A stretch of DNA of 15,828 bases from Goniomonas avonlea (lineage: Eukaryota; Cryptophyceae; Goniomonadida; Goniomonadaceae): assembly GCA_003573635.1 (NCBI GenBank), contig QUTJ01031718.1, positions 1-15,828 of the forward strand, in the 5' to 3' direction. Shown piece after piece: positions 1-8,463 of this stretch. Numbering within the stretch: position 1 is the first letter of the stretch; the number at the start of each line of letters is the position of its first letter. The notes under the pieces were generated by a model. It was not told the DNA's origin and did not search any database. It saw only the letters and a program-made list of their open reading frames with translations. The position numbers and the translations under genes are program-made.

Positions 1-60
<60 letters not shown>
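1..60. repeat. (GA)n microsatellite at window edge
   Basis: An almost pure GA dinucleotide run fills the left edge and probably continues beyond it. It lies where the 3' part of the minus-strand folylpolyglutamate synthase gene would be expected, so it may sit in an intron, in the 3' flank, or at an assembly break. Confidence 0.95.
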
Positions 61-63
<3 letters not shown>

Positions 64-477
64 ACACATGCTCGTGCTCACTTCCACTCGACTCGCACTC
101 TCGCTCGCCGCCTCAATCGCGGATGTGTCTCTTGCGTTGCCAGCCACACCAATGATTAGATTCCTTGTCACCGCTTTCCATCAGAAACGTCAGGTGCGCG
201 AATTCGAACGGATCGCTCAGAGAGAAGGTCCTGCAGCTATCATCCATAGCCACTGAACCCCAACTTACCCCGACTCTGTCAGCCTGCTTGCAGAGAGCAA
301 CCCACGCCTCCGGTTTCCTGCGGCGAGAATCTCAATTCCTCGAGAAATTGATCAAAAACCTGGGATCGTGGACCAACGGTTGTCGGCACAATAGACACCG
401 GGGCATTCAGTGAAAGGCGTCACAATGAACAGGACATGGACAAAGCTCAAACAGGGAAAAATTCAGGGATGGCCGTA
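61..477 (-). other. Unresolved 3' region of the folylpolyglutamate synthase gene
   Basis: This stretch should hold the rest of the synthase. One minus-strand frame around 412-340 reads LNAPVSIVPTTVG, like the family segment between the catalytic domain and the linker. Another around 150-60 contains GVAGNAR, weakly like the conserved LGLAGEHQ region. They do not join in frame with the exon ending at 478 through canonical splice sites, and the expected residues between VPQ and LNAP are not found. It may be a diverged tail, a decayed gene copy or an assembly fault. Confidence 0.35.
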
Positions 478-1537
478 CTGTGGAACCGTGATGGCTTTGA
501 CCGCAGCCTGCGGACTCGATGTTACAGTCAAAGTCGCAGGCTCGGGTCTCAATCACACCACACAGGATCACAGCCCGAGGAACAGCTGTGACAATTCCTA
601 CAAGAGGGTCCCGACCTTAAATATTCCAGCTTTTTCCAGAGCAATGGCTCCCAACGTGCTTCCTAGAATTGCCTCGTGGTCCATTCCCAAGGCCGTCACA
701 CCGCACACCAGCTGTCACAGCATGTGTAAAGACAGTTCCCATAAAAGAGCAAGACAGACCGGCCATGGAAACACGTTGGTGGCGTCAAGGCGGCCTCCGA
801 TACCCACCTCCATCACTGCAACATCCACCTGTCGAAGATCAGCTGCAAAGTCATTATTTGTCCGAGTCACCTTTTCCGCCATGAAGGTGCGAACCGCGAG
901 AAGAAACAGGAATCGAAAGTACTGGGGCATAGCCAAACCGGACGCCTGGAAGCACCTTTAAAACGAACACCAACACAAGAACCAACCTCAGCCTCCTTCA
1001 ATGGATCCCAAATTTCCCAGAAATACTTGGAAAAATCCTGCTCTGACACCATCTTGCCGTTTATGCGGATGCGCTCCCGAACACAAACCAAATTTGGAGA
1101 AGTGAACAAGCCTTCCAACAAAACCGGTAAGAGTGTGGAGAAAGAAAACTTGGCGGGTGCAGCACACACCGGTTCGAAGACCTCTCCCTCGGAGAATAGC
1201 TTCCTAGGTGGGCGTCAAACATGTGCAAATGCAGAAAAACAGACGAACCGCAAAAGTACAAGTCGATCCTTTGCCCTTTGTTCCTGCAACGTGCACAACA
1301 TCAAGGTCCTGATTCAACCCCAGAACTCGCATGTGGTCGCGGGTTGCAGCGAGAGAGTTCTCGTACGCCAATGCACGTGCAGATGCAGACTGTCTCAGGG
1401 CCTGAAGAGTTTGCTGATTCGACTGAAGAGAGAGAAGAGCATCCATTGCCTCCTACAGTATTGTTCAGTCTCCAAAACAAACACCACCCTTGGGATACCT
1501 TGAAGCTTCGTGCGCCGGAACTCATTCTCCGTGCCAT
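478..1537 (-). CDS. FPGS: Folylpolyglutamate synthase, 5' half (multi-exon, 3' part unresolved)
   Basis: The enzyme adds glutamates to tetrahydrofolates using ATP, which retains folates in cytosol and mitochondria. Exons on the minus strand are 1537-1499, 1452-1249, 1203-1170, 1111-987, 945-871, 828-760 and 711-616. They join in phase with GT-AG introns of 41-58 nt and encode 214 residues. Visible family features are the ATP-binding loop GTKGKGST (residues 70-77), the folate-loop pattern [18 protein letters not shown], the PQYFRFL segment, [13 protein letters not shown], and [14 protein letters not shown] with EKAGIFK at the end. The ATG at 1537 is followed by an Arg/Ser-rich stretch ([13 protein letters not shown]) that could be the start of a mitochondrial targeting sequence; an upstream exon cannot be excluded. 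After GIFK a short in-phase exon at 507-478 (reading [10 protein letters not shown], typical of this point in the family) is likely, but the chain then breaks. The C-terminal ligase domain is not seen. Confidence 0.88.
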
Positions 1538-1954
1538 CGACACTCTCACTCGCACGGTAGACTACCAGGTAGCCACTCCGTTACCGGTATCGAGACGAGC
1601 TGGTTACGCTGCTGGTACCGTTCACGGTAGCTGCTGGTTGCAGCCACGATAGTCCAGCCTCTCAATTAGAGTCTCAAAGACTCAAACCGCGGGATAGCTA
1701 ATCCCGGGATGCGGATGGACCCGGCAATCCCAGTGTTCCAATCTTTCGGCGCGCTGCGCCCACACAATTCAAATAAACGGTACTTTTGTACATTTCCGTT
1801 TGCACAATACTATCCAAACTTGATTCCAAAGGGCACGAAAGGACACGAAAGGGCAGAGTGACGCCGAACCTAACGGCAAGACGGGAACATTTCGGGAAGC
1901 GTAGCTATTTGATCCTCGGTGCGACTGAACAGCCGCGGGCGCAAGAAGCAAGAC
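1538..1954. promoter_or_regulatory. Divergent intergenic region between the FPGS gene and the membrane-protein gene
   Basis: About 417 bp separate two start codons pointing apart, so it probably holds both promoters and 5' leaders. A small perfect inverted repeat lies at 1690-1695/1701-1706 (CGGGAT, 5-nt loop, ATCCCG). GGTACCG/GGTAGC-like words recur between 1555 and 1635, and ACGAAAGG-type words recur at 1830-1855. No clear TATA box was seen. Confidence 0.45.
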
Positions 1955-2734
1955 ATGATGTCGCCAACGTCGAAACCGTGCGTCGTCGACACCCCGCTCG
2001 ATGAGGAAATGGCTACCCTGGCTGAGGATCCTCTCCTTATGGATCCGGAATCTGTTACAAGGTTGGATAAGCTCAAGAAGGCGGTTGCTCAGCAGTTCAA
2101 CACTCGCTGCAACATGCACGAGGACTGGGACGGAAGCGACCGGCGACTCAAGTGGTATTCCCCCTACGGGCTGTCGAGCTTCACTTTCTCGGTTCTTGCC
2201 ATCCTTGAACTCACTTTGTTTGCGGATAATTTTCACATTGAGCCGAGCATCAAGATTCCCATCCAGTTTGAAGCCGGCTGCCTGTTCTTCCAGTCAATGG
2301 CCACGCTACTGGCTGATGTGATCTATCTTGGGAAAGACTCAGTTTGGCATCAGTTCGACAGATGTGTGGCTACATTGAATGTGATTCTTGTCCTGTGCAA
2401 CTCGTTTTGGCTTCCCTGGGCCGATCGTGGAGTTTACTTGGTCATTTTGGTCAGCGGCATCACCCTTCTTGGCACCTCGCGTTATTGCCGAATCAATGGA
2501 GACATCGGAGGGGTGGCGTTCTGGCACAGTGTGTGGCACCTCTGGTTTCCATTCGGTATTGGATTGTGGCTCGCGTCCCGCCAGTTCCCATCGGCGCATT
2601 TGGTAATTCTGCTGACGGCTGTTTTCATTGGCGGCTCGATTCTCGTGACAACATCTGTTGTCCGGTTCCGGGCTCGGATGCAAGCAGCTTCTGGCAGCAT
2701 CAACGTGGAAATGGAAACGAAGGAGCTCGCGTGA
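1955..2734 (+). CDS. Polytopic membrane protein, possibly CREST-like (intronless)
   Basis: An uninterrupted frame encodes 259 residues. The ATG at 1955 is the first in frame; an upstream GTG at 1919 is unlikely to be used in a eukaryote. The N-terminal ~70 residues are acidic and soluble. About six hydrophobic segments follow, near residues 73-92, 107-125, 138-156, 159-176, 184-208 and 214-236, then a short charged tail. Polar residues lie inside or next to membrane segments: D121, S129, H132, D135 and an HxxxH pair (H191, H195, in FWHSVWHLW). A membrane Ser/His/Asp set with a late HxxxH recalls the CREST superfamily (alkaline ceramidases, PAQR receptors, PGAP6/TMEM8), which are often metal-dependent lipid hydrolases. 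The spacing of the first S/H/D group differs from the ceramidases, so the assignment is weak. The lack of introns contrasts with every neighbour. Confidence 0.8.
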   Translation: MMSPTSKPCVVDTPLDEEMATLAEDPLLMDPESVTRLDKLKKAVAQQFNTRCNMHEDWDGSDRRLKWYSPYGLSSFTFSVLAILELTLFADNFHIEPSIKIPIQFEAGCLFFQSMATLLADVIYLGKDSVWHQFDRCVATLNVILVLCNSFWLPWADRGVYLVILVSGITLLGTSRYCRINGDIGGVAFWHSVWHLWFPFGIGLWLASRQFPSAHLVILLTAVFIGGSILVTTSVVRFRARMQAASGSINVEMETKELA

Positions 2735-2825
2735 TTCGCTTCCCCATCCGAGATGGAAGCATCTATTAATAATAACCTTGTACAAACTAGACAGCGTCGT
2801 TTCAGAGTGGCTTTACTGAAAAAGA
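2735..2825. other. Convergent intergenic spacer
   Basis: Only 91 bp separate the stop codon of the plus-strand membrane protein from the stop codon of the minus-strand zinc-finger/coiled-coil gene. Both 3' untranslated regions must fit here or overlap the opposite gene. No canonical AATAAA is present on either strand. Confidence 0.6.
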
Positions 2826-5800
2826 TCAGGCACACACAAGTGACAACGAGGATTTCGGGCAGAGGCCAGCAGCGGCCACCGACGAACTCAAATCAGCGAT
2901 GCCTAGAGTACGATCGCCTTTTCGAAGCTCGAACGCGCACCCATCCACATGCGCCTTGACCTTTTTGTACACGTCGCTGCAATGGTGTCAAACAAAGGGT
3001 GTCAAGGGGCATGAGAAGAAAGCGCGCACCGTATTGTACTGGTTGCACGCAAATTGGTGGTCAGCACACTGTCTCCACTTAACCTTACTTCCAAGCAACA
3101 ATAGTCCTGTGAGGTGTTAGGCGACAGGGAAACAAACAGTCCTGTTCCTGGCAAAAAAATGCAATCCTAAAACGAAAACGCACACCTCGTCTACATTGGG
3201 CGGTGTTTCCATCGCCGACCGCTCGGATGCAATCTCGTACCCGTCGTCGTCACTCACGCACTCCGATACACTCGAGCCAACAGACTGAAGAACTTGATCA
3301 GAAGCGAACATCTGGCTAGATCCGAACAGATCATCAACGGGAACCGAACCCAAGAACAGTGCAATAAAACCGAAGAATCTGGTCAGAAGGCCTGCCTGTC
3401 AATGCATATTGAATGATGTACGTTCCTCGTCTCCCCGAAATTGGAATGCGTATCGTCTAGTCGCTTCCTGGAGACGACACGCATGGTGGTGAATATTGCA
3501 ACTTTGACCCCGCCCCCGTTTCGTAGTGCGCACGCACCTCAACGCCAACCCGCCTTGCAGCATGTGGTGGCGAGGGGCCAGACTTGGCAGAGTCGGCTTG
3601 CCAGGCCCGCCCGCCGCAGGAGCAGGCAGCGACCAGCGCTCGAATCTCCTTGGCATGAGCTTCTGACGCTTTTTTCCGGGATGCGCAAACCTTGGCCAAG
3701 CTCGCCTCCGCCTTCTCGGCACGGACCTGTGACGGGCGTTACAAGTCGGTACAGGGGTACAGTACAGAACAGTACAGATTGCTACGGTACAGTGTAGCAC
3801 AGCACAGATTGGTACGATAACAGTAGAGGTTGGTACGATACAGTGTAGCACAGCACACTCCAGTCTGAAAGAGAGCAGTTTGGTACAGTACAGTCTGGCA
3901 CCGAATACAGTGCAGGGTGGATAACCTCACAGGACTAGCACGACAGCATACCCGGTGGAGACGAAAAGGGCGTGTTACGGAGACCAGAGTTTGTTCTGAT
4001 GTTAGGCTGGTTCTGCAATAAAATCTTACTGACCCACGCAGAAAAATCTCTCCCAAGGTGCCCGATCAATCAAATTAGATCAGACTGATCTGACGCCTTA
4101 ACCAAACCCTAAACCATATCTCAGCCTGCAGCTCTTCTACTACCTCCTCTGCGATTCTCAAACCCTAATACCGAAGGTTTTTTCCTCGCTGGCGACAACA
4201 ACCGTGCCCAACTTTTTAACCAATCAGAGGAAATAACTGCAGAACCAGCCCGGGTGTGTCAACAGGAGTCCGCACCCACCACACGTTCGCAAGGGCAAAT
4301 GGACGACAAAAGCGCACCTCCATGTCAAACTTTCCACGAGTCATCTTGGCCGCCAACCACTGTTCGTGGAGAAGCTCCTGCTCGACACCCTCGGCGCGTC
4401 GCCGCCACTCCGCTGCCTCCACTTGCGCACTGCCACTGTGTGAGTGGCAGGTACAGTGTGGCTCCACTCTGCATGTGGCAGGAACAGACTGACGCCTCCA
4501 ATATGCATTCACGGGGACTGTGAAACAGTGGGAGGAGCCTCCGCTGCGCACAGCACTTGCGCCAAAGGGCAGCAAGGGAGCTACACCACAGCACTTGCGT
4601 GAAGGGCAGCAGAGCGACGCTCCAGCGAACAAACATCGCCAATTCTGGGAGACCTCAGCTAGGGACGGCAGTGTTGCGATTTCCGGGTGATAGCACACAT
4701 AACCTCTGATCCACAACCTCTGATTCCTGCGAGGTCACCCGTACCTGTACAACATCTCTTGGAGGCGGAGGATTTGATCCGCAGGCGAGTCGGTCGCAGC
4801 CTCCGGGGTGTCCCACTGCCACCGGGTGTGAGTGGTTCCCCATCAATAGAGATTCTTGGTCATCTCGAGTGTCAAATATGTCGACTATCTGAGGTCGCTG
4901 CATTGGAGTCGCTGCGATATTTCTGAACTAGCACGACAAGGCCACGCCACAAGCGATTTGCACGAACCTCCGGTTCTAGTTCCAGTTCCTTCCCGTTCAC
5001 TGGATCGTCCGGCTGTGGGGTCCACTGTGTCTGCCAGCGGTTGCATCAGTTGCTTGAGCAAAGATTGTGCCGCACCCGCCCAACCTCTCTGTCACACAAT
5101 CACAGGTCCCCCACGGGCCTACCCGCCTGTCCTGTCACTCGTGGACTGTGCAAATCGCGAAGACAACACGGACAGTTCGCCAACACAACCAAAGGGCGCG
5201 CACCAGTGGGCGGTGATGGTGAAGGGCCGCCAGGATGCCGTTAGAACGACGCACTTCCTGCGTTGCACCACTCAGATACCAACACTCTAGGCTCATGTTC
5301 TTTGAGATTTGGTCCGATTTAAGTCTAAGTAACCAAAATGACGCTCGCACTGGGTCCAGTTGCGCGAACAAAAGCATCATCCAAGCGAGAGGCTCTCCGT
5401 TTTGAGATCCAAGTCTTCACCATTTCTACTCGCAGACAGCTAACGCATACCGGAGCACCCCCGCTATCCATACTATGAGCGTGACCAATAGCGGCAAAAT
5501 CGGAAAACGCCTGACGATTGGTCGAGTCGAACAACCGCCGGCGCAACCTCAGCGAGACGGAAGCCTGTGACATACACAGGCACACACAGAAAGAAGAACG
5601 AAGGAGAATTTGACCCCGCACAACGAGAAACCAGCGAGAGAGAGTCAACGAACCTGGTCGCTTTCACCGGAGGAAGAGGTGCCAGTGTCTGAGCCGTCAT
5701 CTTCCGAGTCGTCCTGCGTCAGCGGGAGGTCACAGACTGTGGCACGCACAGACTACATGGACGGAGATCGTGTCACTGTTTGAATTGGGTAGGGGAAAAC

Positions 5801-8121
5801 ACACCGCGGCTCTGACGTTCGACTACGACAAGATAACTCCGATAGTCGAACGATAGGAGGATCGTTATGTGATTGAATGAAAAATCAACCAATGCGGAGG
5901 GCACGCATGGCCAATGAACAGGCACGGACTATTAGTCGCAGAAGGACTGTGATGGACACGGAGACTATTAGGGTCGCAACGGACGAAGTGCGGCACACGG
6001 AAGGGAAGGGGGTGTGAAGGCACGCGTGGTGGACGAAGTGCGGCATACGGAAGGGAAGGGAGTGTGAAGGCACGCGTGGTGGACGAAGTGCGGCGAAGGG
6101 AAGGAAGTGAGAAGGCACGCGTGGTGGACGAAGGGCACGAGTGGTACCTGGCCGTCAGGGTCCTGTGAGGAAAAGGACTGGGATGGACCAGCCCAGGCCG
6201 GCTGCTGCGATGGCTGCTGTGGCTTGAACGCCTGTTGTCGCGCGGTGTGAATGCATAGAGAAAGTCGATTCACACACACACAAGACACAAACCACACACA
6301 AACATACAAACACACAGAGATACGATTGAAGCCTCCCAGCAACTTGAGCAGCCAGGGCGAGCGAGAGAGAGTCGATTCCATGGACAGACATCTCGAGCGA
6401 CACCGACAGAGAAAATCTCGGTGGGAGTATGAGCTAGTATGCCTTGATTACGGTCAACCCGCGCTCTCACCATAATTGATGGGTCAATGAACGCGGAGGC
6501 GCCATCAAACGCGAATGCCGCAGCAGAAGCACCATCCAAAGGAGAACGCGGCGTGTCGAATGTGAACGGCGACACCTGGGATGCACCGAAAAACGAGCCG
6601 GCGAGTGGGTGGGCGGGGACGGAGGACGGGGTGGCCAGCGACGGTCCGTCGAACAAGGAACCGGCGGAAAACATAGCGCTCGATGCTCCCGCCAAGGGTG
6701 GGACATCGGGAGCCCTGCATGTGAGTTAGCAAGCGTGCTGTCGCGAGACACTTGCTGTGGGAGTTCTGCGTTCCATGGAGCAGTGTGGCGACAGAAAGCT
6801 GAGACCAAAAACTCAACGAGTGTCTTCGGCAGAGACGAGGCATGAAGTCGCCGTGCCCCTGGTGGCACAGAGATACGCAGCAAAAAGAACAGTGAGGTGG
6901 ACCCAGTTTGACTCAAGGCACTGATGAAGACCTACCCGTCGCTCAGCAACTGGTCGAGGCCGCACGACCCGAAGAGTTCCTTCTCGATATCTGGTTCTCC
7001 CGTCAGCGGCTCCTGCTTCGGTGAAGGGACGCGGCCCACTTGAGGCGCTTGCTGAGGGGGTACGGGCTGTGTGACTTTGTGGGTTGGGACAGGTTCTTCG
7101 GGTTGGTTGTTTTCTGGGGGTGCCTCCTGGGACTGTTGACGCTGTTGCAGAGAGCGACCCCACACACCGGCCGGGGGTTCAGGGACGACTGGAGGAGGCA
7201 CCGGTGCAGGCACTTCCTTGGGGGTCAGTTGTGCTGGCGAAGGTGCACGTGCAGCCGGTGTTGGGGCAGCTGTCACGGCTGGCGAGCGAGCGGCCCAAAC
7301 ATTAGTGGCTTGTTCCTTTTCCCGAGTGGCCCAAGCCTTGGCAGGAACCGGAGTTAGTTGTGGCTCTTCACCCTTGTCACGCTGCCTGGCTGACAGTTCT
7401 GCCTGTTCACGCTCCCTGGCCGCTGCTTCGGCCTGCTGCTTCTTTTTGAGAGCCCTTGGATCCAGCTGGGGCTCTGGCCACGCCGATGAGGTTTCCACCT
7501 TGGGTGGAGCGTAGGAGGCAACAATATTCGCGAAAGACGGGCGTGGCCCAGCTCGGGCAGAAGCAAGTGCATCTTTCGGTGGTTCCTCCGGTCGTGCCTT
7601 GGTTTTCTTCTTCTCTTGAACGGCAACCCAGCCAGACTCAGGTTCGTCGCGTTCGAGTTTGTGGAGGACGTAGAACTCCTCTTCAAGATCGTTTTCTCCA
7701 AGCAAGTGGGGCACCGCGCTGCTATCCTTTTTATCGCTTTTGACCGGTGTCGGAACGGGAGTGGACACGGGCGTTGATGGCTTGGTCTTAGTTGTTCGCT
7801 TTTTCAGCGCATGTGTTTTCTGAATAATGCCACTGCATGGGGCACCGGTTTCACTGACTTTGGAGTACCCGTACGGACAAGAGTAGCCTGATTGACGCCC
7901 ACTGTTTGCACGTCGCTTTCGGACTGTTGTGCGCTGGTATTCCTGCAACGAAATGAGACACGAATTGCCACTGAAGCAACACGGATTTGGACCTGCAGGC
8001 AGTCAGGATGATAGCTCCTGGTCTTCTGGCACCGATTGCAATCAAGGTCCGTGACATCTTGGAGATTGAGGTCACACATCTCATTGCACAGGTCGCATCG
8101 CTGTGGGGAAGAATCTGACAT
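2826..8121 (-). CDS. Zinc-finger, disordered and coiled-coil protein (13 exons)
   Basis: Predicted exons on the minus strand are 8121-7993, 7942-6936, 6714-6471, 6231-6148, 5752-5654, 5564-5451, 5024-4968, 4815-4745, 4435-4318, 3726-3538, 3395-3186, 3106-3084 and 2976-2826 (stop). All phases agree and the sum is 2,496 nt, or 831 residues. The ATG has an A at -3. Residues 1-87 form a zinc-binding module with C9-x2-C12, C28-x2-C31, H38-x2-C41, C65, C79 and H87, like a degenerate RING/PHD finger. A basic stretch follows, then Pro/Gln/Ala-rich disordered sequence with a short charged helix (~residues 210-245), Ser/Phe/Gly-rich sequence and an acidic Ser-rich exon (QDDSEDDGSDTGTSSSGE). Exons 8-10 hold amphipathic coiled-coil segments such as ILRLQEMLY and VEAAEWRRRAEGVEQELL. 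Exon 11 opens with a hydrophobic run (FFGFIALFLG). I do not recognise the family. The first and largest exons are the surest; exons 5, 7, 11 and 12 are less certain. Confidence 0.68.
3084..3106 (-). other. Predicted 23-nt microexon
   Basis: Between CACAG and GTTAAG on the minus strand lie 23 nt reading DYCCLEV plus two bases. Its entry phase (0) and exit phase (2) exactly bridge the flanking exons ending at 3186 and starting at 2976. Skipping it would shift the frame of the last exon. The call rests only on phase and splice dinucleotides. Confidence 0.45.
3745..3910. repeat. Degenerate GTACAG-rich tandem repeat in an intron
   Basis: Words of the type GGTACAGT, GTGTAGCACAGCACA and TTGGTACGATA recur several times. 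The best pair is GTGTAGCACAGCACA at about 3792 and 3843. It lies inside the 591-nt intron (4317-3727) of the zinc-finger gene. GTAC is self-complementary, so either strand could form small hairpins. Confidence 0.7.
4104..4168. repeat. Two telobox-like AAACCCTAA words
   Basis: AAACCCTAAACC at 4104-4115 and AAACCCTAA at 4160-4168 match the plant/algal-type telomere unit CCCTAAA. They lie in the same large intron of the zinc-finger gene. Two copies are too few for an interstitial telomere array; they may be regulatory teloboxes or chance. Confidence 0.4.
4549..4610. repeat. Two-copy tandem duplication of 38 bp
   Basis: CACAGCACTTGCG occurs at 4549-4561 and 4587-4599, each followed by a similar AAGGGCAGCA segment. 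It lies in the 309-nt intron (4744-4436) of the zinc-finger gene. Confidence 0.7.
5816..5852. repeat. Perfect 10-bp inverted repeat
   Basis: CGTTCGACTA (5816-5825) and its exact reverse complement TAGTCGAACG (5843-5852) are separated by 17 nt. It lies in the intron 6147-5753 of the zinc-finger gene, 64 nt before the acceptor of the acidic exon in transcription order. It could form a hairpin in the pre-mRNA. Confidence 0.7.
5982..6145. repeat. 50-bp minisatellite, about 3.3 copies
   Basis: Units begin GACGAAGTGCGGC at 5982, 6032 and 6082, with a partial fourth at 6127. The first two are 50 bp and nearly identical; the third is 45 bp with an internal deletion. A period of 50 shifts frame each copy, so the array is not coding. 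It ends just beside the exon 6231-6148 of the zinc-finger gene. Confidence 0.9.
6271..6317. repeat. CA-rich microsatellite in an intron
   Basis: An impure CA repeat, read as pyrimidine-rich GT/TG-type sequence on the transcribed minus strand. It lies about 40 nt upstream of the acceptor at 6232, where it could help form the polypyrimidine tract. Confidence 0.8.
7993..8121 (-). other. First exon of the zinc-finger gene, with most zinc ligands
   Basis: This exon of 43 codons carries C9, C12, C28, C31, H38 and C41. The intron at 7992-7943 (50 nt, GT-AG) splices YHPDCLQ in phase to EYQRTTVRKRR, and C65, C79 and H87 come from the next exon. C-x2-C, C-x2-C and H-x2-C resemble a PHD or RING cross-brace, but the last pair is 13 residues apart instead of the usual two, so the last site is either atypical or completed by H87. 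Confidence 0.7.
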
Positions 8122-8463
8122 CTTGGTTGGTTCCCGAACTTTGGCTCCTGGTCCTACTTGACCTTAACAGCGTGACGTCAAGGCTTGGAGTTTCGCTAAT
8201 CTCCAACACTCCCGCGAAGTAGTCGCGCACTTTTTCCTTTGCTCGTTGCTCCTACAATTGTAGTGGGATTGCGATTGCAACGTATTCCCGTAACTAGGGT
8301 GAAATTGAAAACAGATTGCCATGACTAAAATTAGTTTGAAAGTCGGGTGCCACTTCCAAGGAGAAGCTTCGATTGTCTATCGACTAAGGTATCTGAAGCG
8401 CAATCTTCATACATTGCGAGGTCCTTGAAAACCGTTTCGGACGCTCAAAAACCTGTGTTGCCA
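8122..8463. promoter_or_regulatory. Bidirectional promoter region with a CRE palindrome
   Basis: 342 bp lie between two divergent start codons (zinc-finger gene on minus, IQ/coiled-coil gene on plus). TGACGTCA at 8173-8180 is a perfect cAMP-response/bZIP-type palindrome, 52 bp upstream of the minus-strand ATG. No obvious TATA box or good RFX X-box was found. Confidence 0.55.

Noticed and set aside
410-961. Plus-strand open frame of 183 codons
   Set aside because: It lies antisense to well-supported exons of the folylpolyglutamate synthase and has no recognisable pattern.
2482-2835. Minus-strand frame opposite the membrane-protein gene
   Set aside because: Antisense shadow of an intact hydrophobic coding sequence; it has no splice or family support.
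5885-6381. Minus-strand frames with repeated His/Pro/Phe-rich peptide across the 50-bp array
   Set aside because: The period of 50 changes frame with each copy, so it is not a coding repeat. The region is an intron, apart from the 84-nt exon 6231-6148.
8301-8340. GATTGCCATGAC as a possible RFX X-box, which would fit a ciliary gene
   Set aside because: It matches only one half of the X-box palindrome, so I do not claim it.
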